Source: Ornatilinea apprima
Lineage (GTDB): Bacteria > Chloroflexota > Anaerolineae > Anaerolineales > Anaerolineaceae
Assembly (NCBI RefSeq): GCF_001306115.1
Contig: NZ_LGCL01000036.1
Span: forward strand, 1 to 64,000
Direction: 5' to 3'
DNA: 64,000 nt
Shown here: positions 1-8,481 of the stretch, piece by piece
Position numbering within the stretch: position 1 is the stretch's first letter
Layout of the letters: every line of letters begins with the position of its first letter
Made by a program: the position numbers and the translations under genes
The notes under the pieces: generated by a model
What the model was told of the DNA's origin: nothing
Database searches by the model: none
What the model saw: the letters and a program-made list of their open reading frames with translations, nothing else

Positions 1-83
1 AGCAGCGCTACCTGGTTCATTACATAGGGCTTAAACACGGGGTGGGCTTGTTTTCTTCTCATTCCTTTATTGAATCATTGCTT

Positions 84-127
84 TTTAAAAATGTAAAGGG
101 GCTGTCCTCTACTTTTTGGACAGCCCC
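84..127 (-). terminator. Rho-independent terminator of the small acidic protein gene
   Basis: On the minus strand a perfect 10-bp stem (98-107 paired with 118-127, GGGGCTGTCC type) is followed by a T-rich stretch. It lies 30 nt beyond the stop codon of the minus-strand gene at 158-394. Confidence 0.85.
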
Positions 128-157
128 GCGGTGGAAATACTTTCAGGCGTCGATGTT

Positions 158-394
158 TTAGTCTTCGGACCAGGTTTCGTCGGCGTCTTCTTCCTCATCT
201 TCTTCGTCGAGGTCGAGATCTTCCCATTCATCCAATTCTTCCTCTTCTTCTTCCCACTCATCTTCGGTCAGAGGTTCGTCATTGGGTGTATAGGTGATAC
301 AGCCGTTGTCAGGATCGATTTCTACCGCAGCCGCGCTGCAGTAGCCTTCATCTAAGAAAGCGCAATCATCATAATGACAACGAATACGGGGCAT
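158..394 (-). CDS. Small acidic cysteine-containing protein (DUF1540-like)
   Basis: A 78-residue protein. The first third has three cysteines (6, 11, 19) in a spacing resembling the short DUF1540 metal-binding motif, C-x4-C-x7-C followed by an Ala/Val-rich strand. The rest is an extreme Asp/Glu/Trp tail (residues about 40-78) with no predicted fold. The start is set by a good GGAGG eight bases upstream, and a strong terminator follows, so it is a real monocistronic gene. The Cys head suggests bound metal; the tail could mimic nucleic acid or hold cations. Function is unknown, and the DUF1540 assignment rests only on Cys spacing. Confidence 0.7.
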   Translation of the reverse strand: MPRIRCHYDDCAFLDEGYCSAAAVEIDPDNGCITYTPNDEPLTEDEWEEEEEELDEWEDLDLDEEDEEEDADETWSED

Positions 395-543
395 AATTTC
401 CTCCTGCGAAATAATTTCACCCTGAAGTTATTATTTATTCAGAGCAATAATGCAAAAAATGATGACCATAGAATAAGCATTCCAGAGCCAATTGTCAATG
501 AAGAACTGGTCTCCTGGAAATCGAAACGCTATTATATCACTGA

Positions 544-2772
544 TTAACCAGGTTTCAAGCGATGTGCTTCTAATACATTGGGCAAATTTTCAATTCGCGA
601 AAGCACTTTACTCAATTGGCTGATATCGCCAATTTCCAAGACTAGACGAAATGTACCCATGTTGTGAGTTACTTTCAGGTTGATGTCTGAAATGTTAACC
701 CCTTCATTGCTGATCACGTTGTAAATATCCCCCATTAACCCCTGGCGGTCATAGGCGCGGATTTCTACGGCGACAGAAAATGTCTTTTTGGGCTGACCCC
801 AAGAGACCTGAACAATTCTCTCTTTATCATGCTCAGAGAGGCGCATGATGTTGGGGCAGTCCCGCCGATGCACCGTCGCGCCCCGCCCGCGCGTGATGTA
901 GCCCACAATATCGTCACCGGGCGCGGGGTTACAGCAACGCGCGGTGGTCGTTAAAATCCCTTTAAGTCCAACAACGGTAACGGCATTCGAGTCTGGCCTG
1001 GTTGAGGGGGTAATATTGGCTTCAAGTAAGGCGTCTTTGTCTTTGTCCACCTCGCTGATCACGTTGATGATTTTTTTCAGCGAAAGATCACCGCACCCCA
1101 GCGCGGCATACAGGTCATCTTCGGACTTATATTCAAAGGAGGTGGTTAGTTTATCAAAATCAACATCAGGAATGCCCAGGCGGTGCAATTCTTTCTCCAG
1201 GATCAACTTGCCGTGGGCGATATTCTGATCGCGGTCTTGTTTCTTGAACCAGGCGCGAATTTTGGATCGTGCGCGTTGCGTTTTGACCAGCCCCAGATTG
1301 GAATTTAACCAATCGCGGCTGGGACCGCCCTGCTTGGCGGTTAAAATTTCCACCTGGTCGCCGGTTTTAAGGGCGTATTCCAGGTTAACCAGCTTGCCAT
1401 TGATTTTTGCGCCGCGGCAGCGGTGGCCGATTTCGGTGTGGACGTGATACGCAAAATCGATGGGAGTGGAACCGGAGGGCAGGTCAATGATATCGCCGCG
1501 GGGGGTGAAGATGTAGACACGATCTTCAAAGACATCCGACTTCATTCCATCCACAAATTCCTGGGCGTCTTCCACTTCCTGGCGCCACTCCATTAATTTG
1601 CGAATCCAGGTTACCCGCTGTTCGTAAGAACGATCCGTCTTGATTTTTTCTTTATATCGCCAGTGCGCGGCAATACCAAATTCCGCGTTTTGGTGCATTT
1701 CTGTGGTGCGGATTTGCACTTCGAGTGGCCGTCCGTCATTGTAGATGACAGCCGTGTGCAAGGACTGGTAAAAATTATCCTTCGGCGCGGCGATGTAGTC
1801 ATCAAACTCCTGGGGAATTGGCCGCCAGTGGGTGTGAATCAAGCCCAGGGCGGCATAGCAGGAAGGGATATCGGATACGATAATGCGTACCGCGCGAAGG
1901 TCCATGAGGGCCTCAAAGGGCTTGCCGCGGTCCTGCATTTTCTTGTAAATGGAATAGATGTGTTTGGGCCGGCCGCTAATCTCGCAGGCGATATTCGATT
2001 GATCCATCAAGGCTTTAATGTTGTTGATGATATCTTTGACAGTGTCTTCGCGAGATGTGCGCCGTTCTGAGAGTTTTTCCGCAATTTCTTTGTACTTATC
2101 GGGGTTGACATAACGGAAGGATAAATCCTCCAGCTCCCATTTGATGCGCCAGATACCCAGCCGGTTAGCAAGGGGCGCGAAGATATCGAGGGTTTCCTGA
2201 GCGACCCGGCGGCGCTTGGCCTCGGGCATGTAGCTGAGGGTTCGTAAGTTGTGAAGGCGGTCAGCCAGTTTGATGATGACAACCCGAATATCATCTCCCA
2301 TTGCCACGAAGGTTTTGCGCAGCGTTTCGTTGCGCAAGTCTTTGCGACGGGATGAGCGCATCCCGGTTTCGGGGTAATCTTCATTCTCGTCTTCTTCATC
2401 TTCGTCCAGGATGCGGCCATTTTCCCGGGTTATTTGATCGCCGCGGGTAACATTGGGTAGGTTTGTCAGCTTCGTGACGCCGTCGACCAGGCTGGCCACC
2501 TCGTCGCCAAATTCTTGTTTGATGGTATCGAGGGTTATTTGTGTGTCTTCCACGGTGTCATGTAACAGGGCGGCTACGATCACTGAGGGGGGTACCGATA
2601 GCTCTACCAAAATCGCGGCAACTGCAACACAATGGGTAATATACGGCTCGCCAGATGCGCGTTTTTGACCGGCATGAGCCACCTCGGCAAATTTGTAAGC
2701 CCGGTTGATTAACTCGCGATCTACTGCTGTGTATTTTTCTGGCAGTGATTCAAGCAAGGTTTCGATTTTCAT
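544..2772 (-). CDS. rel: Bifunctional (p)ppGpp synthetase/hydrolase (RelA/SpoT family)
   Basis: A 742-residue stringent-response enzyme that makes (p)ppGpp from GTP/GDP plus ATP and hydrolyses it. Domains in order: HD hydrolase (about 25-185) with intact HD at 71-72, the following EDT, and the DRLHNLRTL motif near 171-179; synthetase (about 235-370) with the GRPKHIYSIYKKM and YQSLHT motifs; TGS (about 415-475); a conserved helical/zinc region containing CCNP; C-terminal ACT (about 665-740). Both catalytic halves look functional, as expected for the single Rel of many bacteria. Odd point: an acidic insertion, residues about 122-135, inside the HD domain. The start codon lacks a strong ribosome-binding site but matches the family N-terminus. 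Confidence 0.95.
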   Translation of the reverse strand: MKIETLLESLPEKYTAVDRELINRAYKFAEVAHAGQKRASGEPYITHCVAVAAILVELSVPPSVIVAALLHDTVEDTQITLDTIKQEFGDEVASLVDGVTKLTNLPNVTRGDQITRENGRILDEDEEDENEDYPETGMRSSRRKDLRNETLRKTFVAMGDDIRVVIIKLADRLHNLRTLSYMPEAKRRRVAQETLDIFAPLANRLGIWRIKWELEDLSFRYVNPDKYKEIAEKLSERRTSREDTVKDIINNIKALMDQSNIACEISGRPKHIYSIYKKMQDRGKPFEALMDLRAVRIIVSDIPSCYAALGLIHTHWRPIPQEFDDYIAAPKDNFYQSLHTAVIYNDGRPLEVQIRTTEMHQNAEFGIAAHWRYKEKIKTDRSYEQRVTWIRKLMEWRQEVEDAQEFVDGMKSDVFEDRVYIFTPRGDIIDLPSGSTPIDFAYHVHTEIGHRCRGAKINGKLVNLEYALKTGDQVEILTAKQGGPSRDWLNSNLGLVKTQRARSKIRAWFKKQDRDQNIAHGKLILEKELHRLGIPDVDFDKLTTSFEYKSEDDLYAALGCGDLSLKKIINVISEVDKDKDALLEANITPSTRPDSNAVTVVGLKGILTTTARCCNPAPGDDIVGYITRGRGATVHRRDCPNIMRLSEHDKERIVQVSWGQPKKTFSVAVEIRAYDRQGLMGDIYNVISNEGVNISDINLKVTHNMGTFRLVLEIGDISQLSKVLSRIENLPNVLEAHRLKPG

Positions 2773-2809
2773 AAGGCAGCAAAGATATCCTTCTGAAGTT
2801 GTTGAATAA

Positions 2810-2834
2810 GTATAAACCCCACTTTTCAGTGGGG
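2810..2834 (-). terminator. Terminator of the FAD oxidoreductase operon
   Basis: Perfect CCCCACT/AGTGGGG hairpin (2817-2834) followed on the minus strand by TTTATACTT. It sits downstream of the minus-strand gene ending at 2908 and before the rel gene start. Confidence 0.8.
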
Positions 2835-2907
2835 CAAGTCATCGAACAAGGAAATTGAAGTTCAGAAATACTTGGTCTTGCTGTATCGTGCGGGGTTTTC
2901 TCGCGGA

Positions 2908-4074
2908 TTATTGCAAGACCTCCTGGCTGGTGAACGCGCGGATTGGCTCCATGTACGAAAGCGTTTCCTGGTCATCCGGGCTGAGCTGCTGTGTGAGAAT
3001 GCGTGTGGTTAATTCTCCCAAGGCGGGGCCGAGCATAAAGCCCTGACCGCACATCCCAGCGAGGTGTAAGAATCCTTCTGTGTTGCGGCTCCAGCCGACA
3101 ATGGGAAAGCCGTCGGGCGTCATGGGGTAAAGGCCGCGCCAGGTGCGCCGCACGCGGATGTGTTTAAGGCGCGGCATCACTTGAATCATACGCGAAGCAA
3201 CCTGGGGCAGAAATGAGCTAGTTTCGCGGCTGTCGGTTCCCCAAATCTGCGGAGAGGGGGTTAGGCAGAATAAAAGCTGGCCGGTAACATGCTGGTAAAA
3301 ATAGAAATTGCTGGAACCGGGCATGGGGCGGATGTCCACAATCATAGGCTTTAGAAACGGCGCGACTGGCTCTGTAACGGCTGCTTCGTGGGAATCAGGA
3401 AAAATTGGCAGATCTTCGCCAACAAGGGCGGCTATTTGTCGGGCTTGGGCCCCTGCAGCGTTGATGACGATTGGCGCGGCATAGTTACCCTTATCCGTGC
3501 GCACGCCAGTAACGCGGCCGCTGACCTGCGTAATTTCCAATACGCGCTCAGAGAAACGAAATTGAACTCCCTGACGCGCGCTGTGATCATAAAAAGCGGC
3601 TGCCATTTTGAGGGGAGAGGCAGAGCCATCTTTGGGTGAATACGTTCCACCGTGCAGACCAGCTGGGTTTAAGTCTGGCACGACTTCCAGTAGTTCTCTT
3701 GCGGGCAGCCAATCGATGTTTAACTGGTATTGCTTTTGTTTTTCCAAAAGTTGCTTGAGGGTGTTTTCTTCTTCGGAGCGGTAGGCAACAAAACAATAGC
3801 CTCCTTGCGCCCATTCGATTGAATCGCCGTAAACAGACTGCCAGGTGGAGAAGATTTCCAGCGAACGCTGGCACAGGCGAATTTTTGCGGGATCGGAGTG
3901 CGTGGCGCGAATACCGCCGATGGCCTTTTTATTCGATTGCTGGCCAACGGAGGCTTCCTGGTCAATGACCAGAACGTGGTAACCGGCTTTGGAAGCGTAA
4001 AAAGCGGCAGGTAGTCCAACAGAACCTGCACCAATGATGATGATGTCGTGTGTGGTCGTGTGAGATGGGTTCAT
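2908..4074 (-). CDS. FAD-dependent amino-acid oxidase/dehydrogenase subunit (DAO family)
   Basis: A 388-residue flavoprotein. An N-terminal dinucleotide-binding GxGxxG (IIGAGSVGLPAA, about residues 14-25) is followed by the DAO-family substrate domain and a C-terminal GMCGQGFMLGP segment that closes over FAD. It resembles the beta subunits of sarcosine oxidase, hydrogen cyanide synthase (HcnC) and dye-linked proline dehydrogenase, which oxidise a secondary or alpha-amino group. Its start overlaps the stop of the upstream 697-residue gene by 4 bp (ATGA), so the two are translationally coupled and very likely form one complex. This subunit would hold the substrate site. The substrate (proline, glycine, sarcosine, opine) cannot be told from sequence. 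Confidence 0.85.
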   Translation of the reverse strand: MNPSHTTTHDIIIIGAGSVGLPAAFYASKAGYHVLVIDQEASVGQQSNKKAIGGIRATHSDPAKIRLCQRSLEIFSTWQSVYGDSIEWAQGGYCFVAYRSEEENTLKQLLEKQKQYQLNIDWLPARELLEVVPDLNPAGLHGGTYSPKDGSASPLKMAAAFYDHSARQGVQFRFSERVLEITQVSGRVTGVRTDKGNYAAPIVINAAGAQARQIAALVGEDLPIFPDSHEAAVTEPVAPFLKPMIVDIRPMPGSSNFYFYQHVTGQLLFCLTPSPQIWGTDSRETSSFLPQVASRMIQVMPRLKHIRVRRTWRGLYPMTPDGFPIVGWSRNTEGFLHLAGMCGQGFMLGPALGELTTRILTQQLSPDDQETLSYMEPIRAFTSQEVLQ

Positions 4075-6164
4075 TCGGTTAACCTGTTTGGATCGCCATC
4101 AAATAAGCCCAGGGGGGCTTCAATGAACAATGGGCGCTGAACCAGGGGGATGACTTCAGCGGCAGGGATGCCTTCTTCTTTGAAAAGCCGCATAATAAGG
4201 CTGGGGCACGTTTTTCCGCCGCAAGCGCCCATGCCGGCCCGTGTAACGGCTTTAATCTGGTTCATGTCGCGGCAGCCCGAACGGATCAGCGCGCGGATCT
4301 CACCGGCAGTAACGCGCTCGCAGCAACAAATGATGGTGTTGTCTTCCAGAGGCGGTTGTATGGTATCTGCTAGCGGCTGAGACGGTGTTTGCGCCTGAAA
4401 ACCCGCAATTTGCGTAGCGATAGCCGCGGGCGCCTGAACCCTCAGTATCATGGTGCGGTCTGATGAGGGAATGGGGTGAATATCCTGGATTTGGAAGCTG
4501 CCAAGCGGGTGGCCGTTGGTGTCTAATACGGATATCCAATCTCCCGGCTGGTACCCTTGCGGATTGAATTCAAAAGGAATGGAAACAAAGGGTAGTTCAG
4601 CATTCTGCCGCCCATCCACGAGTGTGATTGCCAAACCCGGGCAGCCCGCCACGCAGCGCTCGCAAGCCTCGCAGCTCTGCTCATCCCCAATGTATTCGGG
4701 AATGGCGCGGATATTGCTTTCGGGGATGCGGATTAATTTATGCGGGCAGACCGCTGAGCAGGGGTTGCAGGGAATCTCTTGTGTGCAGTGGATGACCGGG
4801 AACACGCCTTTGATGGAGTTTATTTGCGCTTCAGGAACCACTTTTCCGGGCCGTGATTTGAGAATCTGGCTCATTTCTGACCACTCTTCTGGCACGGGCT
4901 GACTGGTTTTGTTCAACCAGCGGGCGATTTCCAATCCGCGGATTTTGCCGGAAAATATGGCAGCCGATGCTTCGGCTATTTCTTCAGCGTCGCCAGCGGC
5001 AAACGCTTTCAGGCCGTATTCAACGGCTTTGTGATAAAACTCATTTACCGGATCCAGCCCCACGGCAATGAGAACGCTGTCGCAGGCAAATGTTTTTTCC
5101 GTCCCGGCGAGGGGGTGGAATTGAGCGTCTACCGCGGCGATGGTGATCGATTCCACATGATCCCTTCCGTTGGCGCTCAGAATGGTGTGCGAGGTGTAAA
5201 TAGGCACGCCAAAGCGGTGCAGCTTGTCAAGGTGAACTTTATAACCGCCGCATTGGCTGGCGGCTTCTACCAGACCCACAACTTCGATCCCGGCCTGAAG
5301 GGCATGGTAACCAGCGATGAGGCCAACGTTGCCGCCGCCGACGATAAACAGTCTCTGAGCGGGTTTAACCAAATCGCGGTTGACAAGGGTCTGAAAAGCT
5401 CCGGCTCCATAAACGCCGGGCAAGGTGTTGTTCTGGAAGGCCAGGAACTTTTCACGGGCACCGGATGCGACCAGGAGCACCTGGGGTTCAATGAGAACGT
5501 ACTGGTTATTCTCTTTGAGCACGCCCACTTTTTGATCCGAAAACACGCCGACAGCGGTTGATTGGGTCCAAATTTCTACGGATGGATGGGCGCGTAATTT
5601 CTTCTCAAGGCGCTGGGCGATGTCAATTCCGCGCCGCCCGGCATAAACAGCACGGGTAGAGCCGAAGAAACGGTGGGTTTGCAGGACAAGCTTGCCGCCC
5701 AATTTCTGTTTGTCATCCACCAGCAGCACGTCTACGCCCAGGCTGCCCAATTCCATCGCAGCCGAAAGCCCGGCGGGGCCGCCGCCAATGATCAGCACTG
5801 TGATTTTTTTGGATTGGGGCGGAGAGGTGAAGCCTGATGGCGCGCCGGCCGGGGGAAGATCGGGCAGCCCGTCGACGGGGTTTACATCCATGCCGGGCTG
5901 AACCAGTTCCATGCAAGATTTCACTGGGCGTCCGTTGGCCAATACCAGGCACTGCGAGCATTGACCGTTGGCGCAAAAAATCCCCAGCGGGCTATGGTCT
6001 TTTGGGTGATGACCAAAAATGTGGATGCCGTGGGCGATCAGCGCAGCGGAGATTGTTTCGCCAGGGAGAGCTGTCAGCGGTTGTCCCTGCCAATAAAAGG
6101 TCAGTGTTTCTGGGCTTGGTGGGATGGACAAAATGGGATGTTGAGTTAATCGGTTGTTTGCCAT
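4071..6164 (-). CDS. Multidomain 2Fe-2S/FAD/4Fe-4S/BFD electron-transfer subunit of an amino-acid dehydrogenase
   Basis: A 697-residue fusion. Residues about 20-95 form a 2Fe-2S ferredoxin domain (C64, C69, C72, C84). Residues about 121-425 are a pyridine-nucleotide-disulfide-oxidoreductase fold with GGGPAGLSAA (127-136) and a second GGGNVG (276-281). Two 4Fe-4S motifs follow (C460/466/469/473 and C498/501/504/508), and a C-terminal BFD-type 2Fe-2S domain (C613-615, C648, C653). In related systems (HcnA/HcnB, octopine/nopaline oxidase, archaeal proline dehydrogenase) these modules are usually on separate polypeptides. Here they pass electrons from the coupled DAO subunit (2908-4074) to an unknown acceptor. 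The exact reaction is unassigned. Confidence 0.85.
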   Translation of the reverse strand: MANNRLTQHPILSIPPSPETLTFYWQGQPLTALPGETISAALIAHGIHIFGHHPKDHSPLGIFCANGQCSQCLVLANGRPVKSCMELVQPGMDVNPVDGLPDLPPAGAPSGFTSPPQSKKITVLIIGGGPAGLSAAMELGSLGVDVLLVDDKQKLGGKLVLQTHRFFGSTRAVYAGRRGIDIAQRLEKKLRAHPSVEIWTQSTAVGVFSDQKVGVLKENNQYVLIEPQVLLVASGAREKFLAFQNNTLPGVYGAGAFQTLVNRDLVKPAQRLFIVGGGNVGLIAGYHALQAGIEVVGLVEAASQCGGYKVHLDKLHRFGVPIYTSHTILSANGRDHVESITIAAVDAQFHPLAGTEKTFACDSVLIAVGLDPVNEFYHKAVEYGLKAFAAGDAEEIAEASAAIFSGKIRGLEIARWLNKTSQPVPEEWSEMSQILKSRPGKVVPEAQINSIKGVFPVIHCTQEIPCNPCSAVCPHKLIRIPESNIRAIPEYIGDEQSCEACERCVAGCPGLAITLVDGRQNAELPFVSIPFEFNPQGYQPGDWISVLDTNGHPLGSFQIQDIHPIPSSDRTMILRVQAPAAIATQIAGFQAQTPSQPLADTIQPPLEDNTIICCCERVTAGEIRALIRSGCRDMNQIKAVTRAGMGACGGKTCPSLIMRLFKEEGIPAAEVIPLVQRPLFIEAPLGLFDGDPNRLTE

Positions 6165-6349
6165 TCTTTTTCAGTGATACTGCTTCTTATCGAGTTTTGT
6201 TTTGAATTGTAGCAAAAGTGGATCGGGGTCTCCTATTGCAATATAACCCATTTCCGCTAAATGATTGTCATATTGAAACCCGCAAAAATGACTTCATGAT
6301 AGAATTAAACATTAAGTGATTATTATTTGATCTTTTTTCAGGAGGCGAT

Positions 6350-7321
6350 ATGAAACGGGTAGCAGTCTTGACCAGTGGAGGGGACGCGCCGGGCATGAAT
6401 GCGGCTATCAGGGCGGTAGTACGCGCTGGTATCGCAAAGGGCTGGGAGATGTATGGGGTGCGCCTGGGATATAAAGGGCTGATTGAAGGTCGAATATCCC
6501 AGTTAGGCGTGCGCGATGTGGGTGGAATTATGCAGCGAGGCGGCACGGTTTTGGGCAGCGCGCGCTGTTTGGAATTCAAAACAAAAGAGGGACAGATTCA
6601 AGCCATCCGCTCCATGAATCAATTGGGGATTGAAGCCCTGGTTGTGATTGGCGGCAATGGTTCTCAAACTGGCGCGAACGCGCTGCGCTTGAATGACTTC
6701 CCGGTGGTTGGCGTTGCCTCGACGATTGACAATGACTTATTCGGGTCTGATATTACCATTGGGGTGGATACGGCCCTCAATATTGCTCTGGAGGCGATTG
6801 ACCGCCTGAAGACGACAGCGTCTTCTCACCAGCGCGCATTTTTGCTGGAAGTAATGGGGCGCGATTGCGGTTACCTGGCACTGATGTCTGCGATTGCGGG
6901 CGGGGCAGAGATGGTAGTGATCCCTGAAGTTGAAACCGAACCAGAAGAGGTGGTGCAGGCCATCTGGAGGGCGTATGAAGCCGGCAAGGCTCACGCGATC
7001 ATTGTGGTTGCTGAGGGCGCGAAATACAACGCCAACCGGTTGGCAGCTTACTGTGAGGAACATCAAGAACGCCTGGGGTTCTTACTGCGCGCCACTCAAT
7101 TGGGGCATGTACAGCGCGGGGGGAATCCCGGCGCGTTTGATCGTATTCTGGCCACGCGCTTGGGCGCAGCAGCCATTGACCAGATTGAAAAAGGAGAGTA
7201 CGGCGTTCTGATGGGATGGATAAAGAACGAAGCGACTGCGACGCCTCTGGAAGAGGTGGTAGCCAAGAAAAAGCCGCTGGATATGAAATTGTATGAATTG
7301 GCAAAAGTATTGGATCGCTAA
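6350..7321 (+). CDS. pfkA: 6-phosphofructokinase
   Basis: A 323-residue glycolytic kinase converting fructose 6-phosphate to fructose 1,6-bisphosphate. Its residue numbering runs parallel to E. coli PfkA: nucleotide loop GGDAPGMN (10-17), R72, catalytic TIDND (125-129, D127 base), MGRDCGYLA, and QLGHVQRGGNP near the C-terminus. G104, which favours ATP over pyrophosphate, is present, but the usual D103 of GGDGS is Asn (GGNGS), and the residues before TIDND are Ala-Ser rather than Pro-Gly. GGAGGCG-type ribosome-binding site just upstream. It stands alone, convergent with prfB, with a shared terminator. Confidence 0.93.
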   Translation: MKRVAVLTSGGDAPGMNAAIRAVVRAGIAKGWEMYGVRLGYKGLIEGRISQLGVRDVGGIMQRGGTVLGSARCLEFKTKEGQIQAIRSMNQLGIEALVVIGGNGSQTGANALRLNDFPVVGVASTIDNDLFGSDITIGVDTALNIALEAIDRLKTTASSHQRAFLLEVMGRDCGYLALMSAIAGGAEMVVIPEVETEPEEVVQAIWRAYEAGKAHAIIVVAEGAKYNANRLAAYCEEHQERLGFLLRATQLGHVQRGGNPGAFDRILATRLGAAAIDQIEKGEYGVLMGWIKNEATATPLEEVVAKKKPLDMKLYELAKVLDR

Positions 7322-7337
7322 GCAGTGTGCGAACATC

Positions 7338-7376
7338 AAAAAAGCCACGGACTTTTATGCGCCGTGGCTTTTTTTG
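7338..7376. terminator. Bidirectional terminator between pfkA and prfB
   Basis: Ten-base-pair stem AAAGCCACGG/CCGTGGCTTT (7341-7350 with 7362-7371), A-rich on one side and T-rich on the other, so it works as a canonical terminator for both convergent genes. Confidence 0.9.
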
Positions 7377-8466
7377 TTATTTATTTCTGCTCATTCGTAA
7401 ATAGGCTTCAATGAAGCCGTCCAGGTCTCCATCCAGCACCGCTTGGGAATTGCCCATCTCAAAGTTGGTGCGGTGGTCTTTGACCATCTGGTAGGGGTGG
7501 AGCACATACGAACGGATCTGGCTGCCCCATTCGGCTTTCTGATACTCGCCGCGCAGTTCAGCCATTTGTTTTTCCTGCTCTTCGCGATGTTTTTCCAGCA
7601 GGCGCGAGCGCAGCACGCGCATGGCGTTTTCGCGGTTCTGCAGTTGAGAACGCTCATTCTGGCAGGAGACGACAAGACCGCTGGGAATGTGGGTGATGCG
7701 GACGGCGGTGGCGTTTTTCTGCACGTTTTGGCCGCCGGCGCCCGATGAACGGTAAATATCGATGCGCAGGTCGTTTGGGTCAATCTGGATCGCATCGTCG
7801 TCATCGGTCACTTCTGGGAGGACTTCCACCTGAGCGAAAGAGGTGTGACGGCGGTGAGCGGAGTCAAAGGGCGACAGCCTGACGAGCCGGTGAACGCCTT
7901 TCTCAGCGCGCAGGTAACCATACGCGAACCGGCCATTGATTGCGATGGTCGCCGATTTCAGTCCGGCTTCTTCCCCTTCTGTGTAGTCGAGGGTTTCGGT
8001 TTGGAAGTTGTGTTTCTCTGCCCAGCGCAGATACATGCGTTCCAGCATACCGGCCCAATCTTGCGAGTCGGTTCCACCCGCTCCAGCGTGAATGGCCAGA
8101 ATGGCGTTGCCTTTATCGTGACGGCCAGATAGAAGCGTGTCTAACTCGCGCTTTTCAATTTCCTTTTCAAAAATTAGTGTTTCCGCTTCCAACTCCACGC
8201 GCAGGGATTCATCTTCCATTTCCGCCAATTCAAGGGAATCGCGGATGCGGCGGTGAAGTCCTTCCCACGATTCGATTTCTTCGCGCAGCTCGGCGATCTT
8301 TTTCATCACCTTTTGCGCTTCATCGGGGGAATTCCACAAATCGGGATCCTCAGACCTGGCTTGCAGGCCTGCTAATTCAGATTTCTTTTTGGGTAAGTCA
8401 AAGATGCACCATTAAAGATAGGATGTTTGTATCACACACTTTAATGCGTTCTACAAGGTCTTGCAT
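7377..8466 (-). CDS. prfB: Peptide chain release factor 2, expressed by programmed +1 frameshifting
   Basis: RF2 releases peptides at UGA and UAA. The true start is ATG at 8466, preceded by AAGGAG. After 22 codons there is an in-frame TGA inside CTTTGAC (8397-8403), the classic RF2 recoding site. A +1 shift continues through DLPKKKSELAGLQ into the conserved DPDLWN segment and gives about 362 residues, the usual RF2 length. The stop-recognition SPF motif, GGQ catalytic loop (GSGAGGQNVQ) and C-terminal WGSQIRSYV block are present. A short GGTG lies three bases before the CTT slippery codon, the position of the stimulating Shine-Dalgarno element in E. coli. Last gene of the tig-to-prfB block. 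Confidence 0.95.
8397..8403 (-). promoter_or_regulatory. prfB programmed +1 ribosomal frameshift site
   Basis: Read on the minus strand this is CTT TGA C: Leu, in-frame UGA, then the +1 frame GAC (Asp). Low RF2 favours the shift, so RF2 controls its own synthesis. Upstream GGTG can pair with the CACC of the 16S 3' end. Confidence 0.93.
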
Positions 8467-8481
8467 TTGAGTAACTCCTTA

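Noticed and set aside
7377-8339. prfB read as a truncated gene starting at TTG 8339
   Set aside because: The sequence upstream contains the start ATG at 8466, a 22-codon leader and the CTTTGAC recoding site, so the gene is full length by programmed frameshift.
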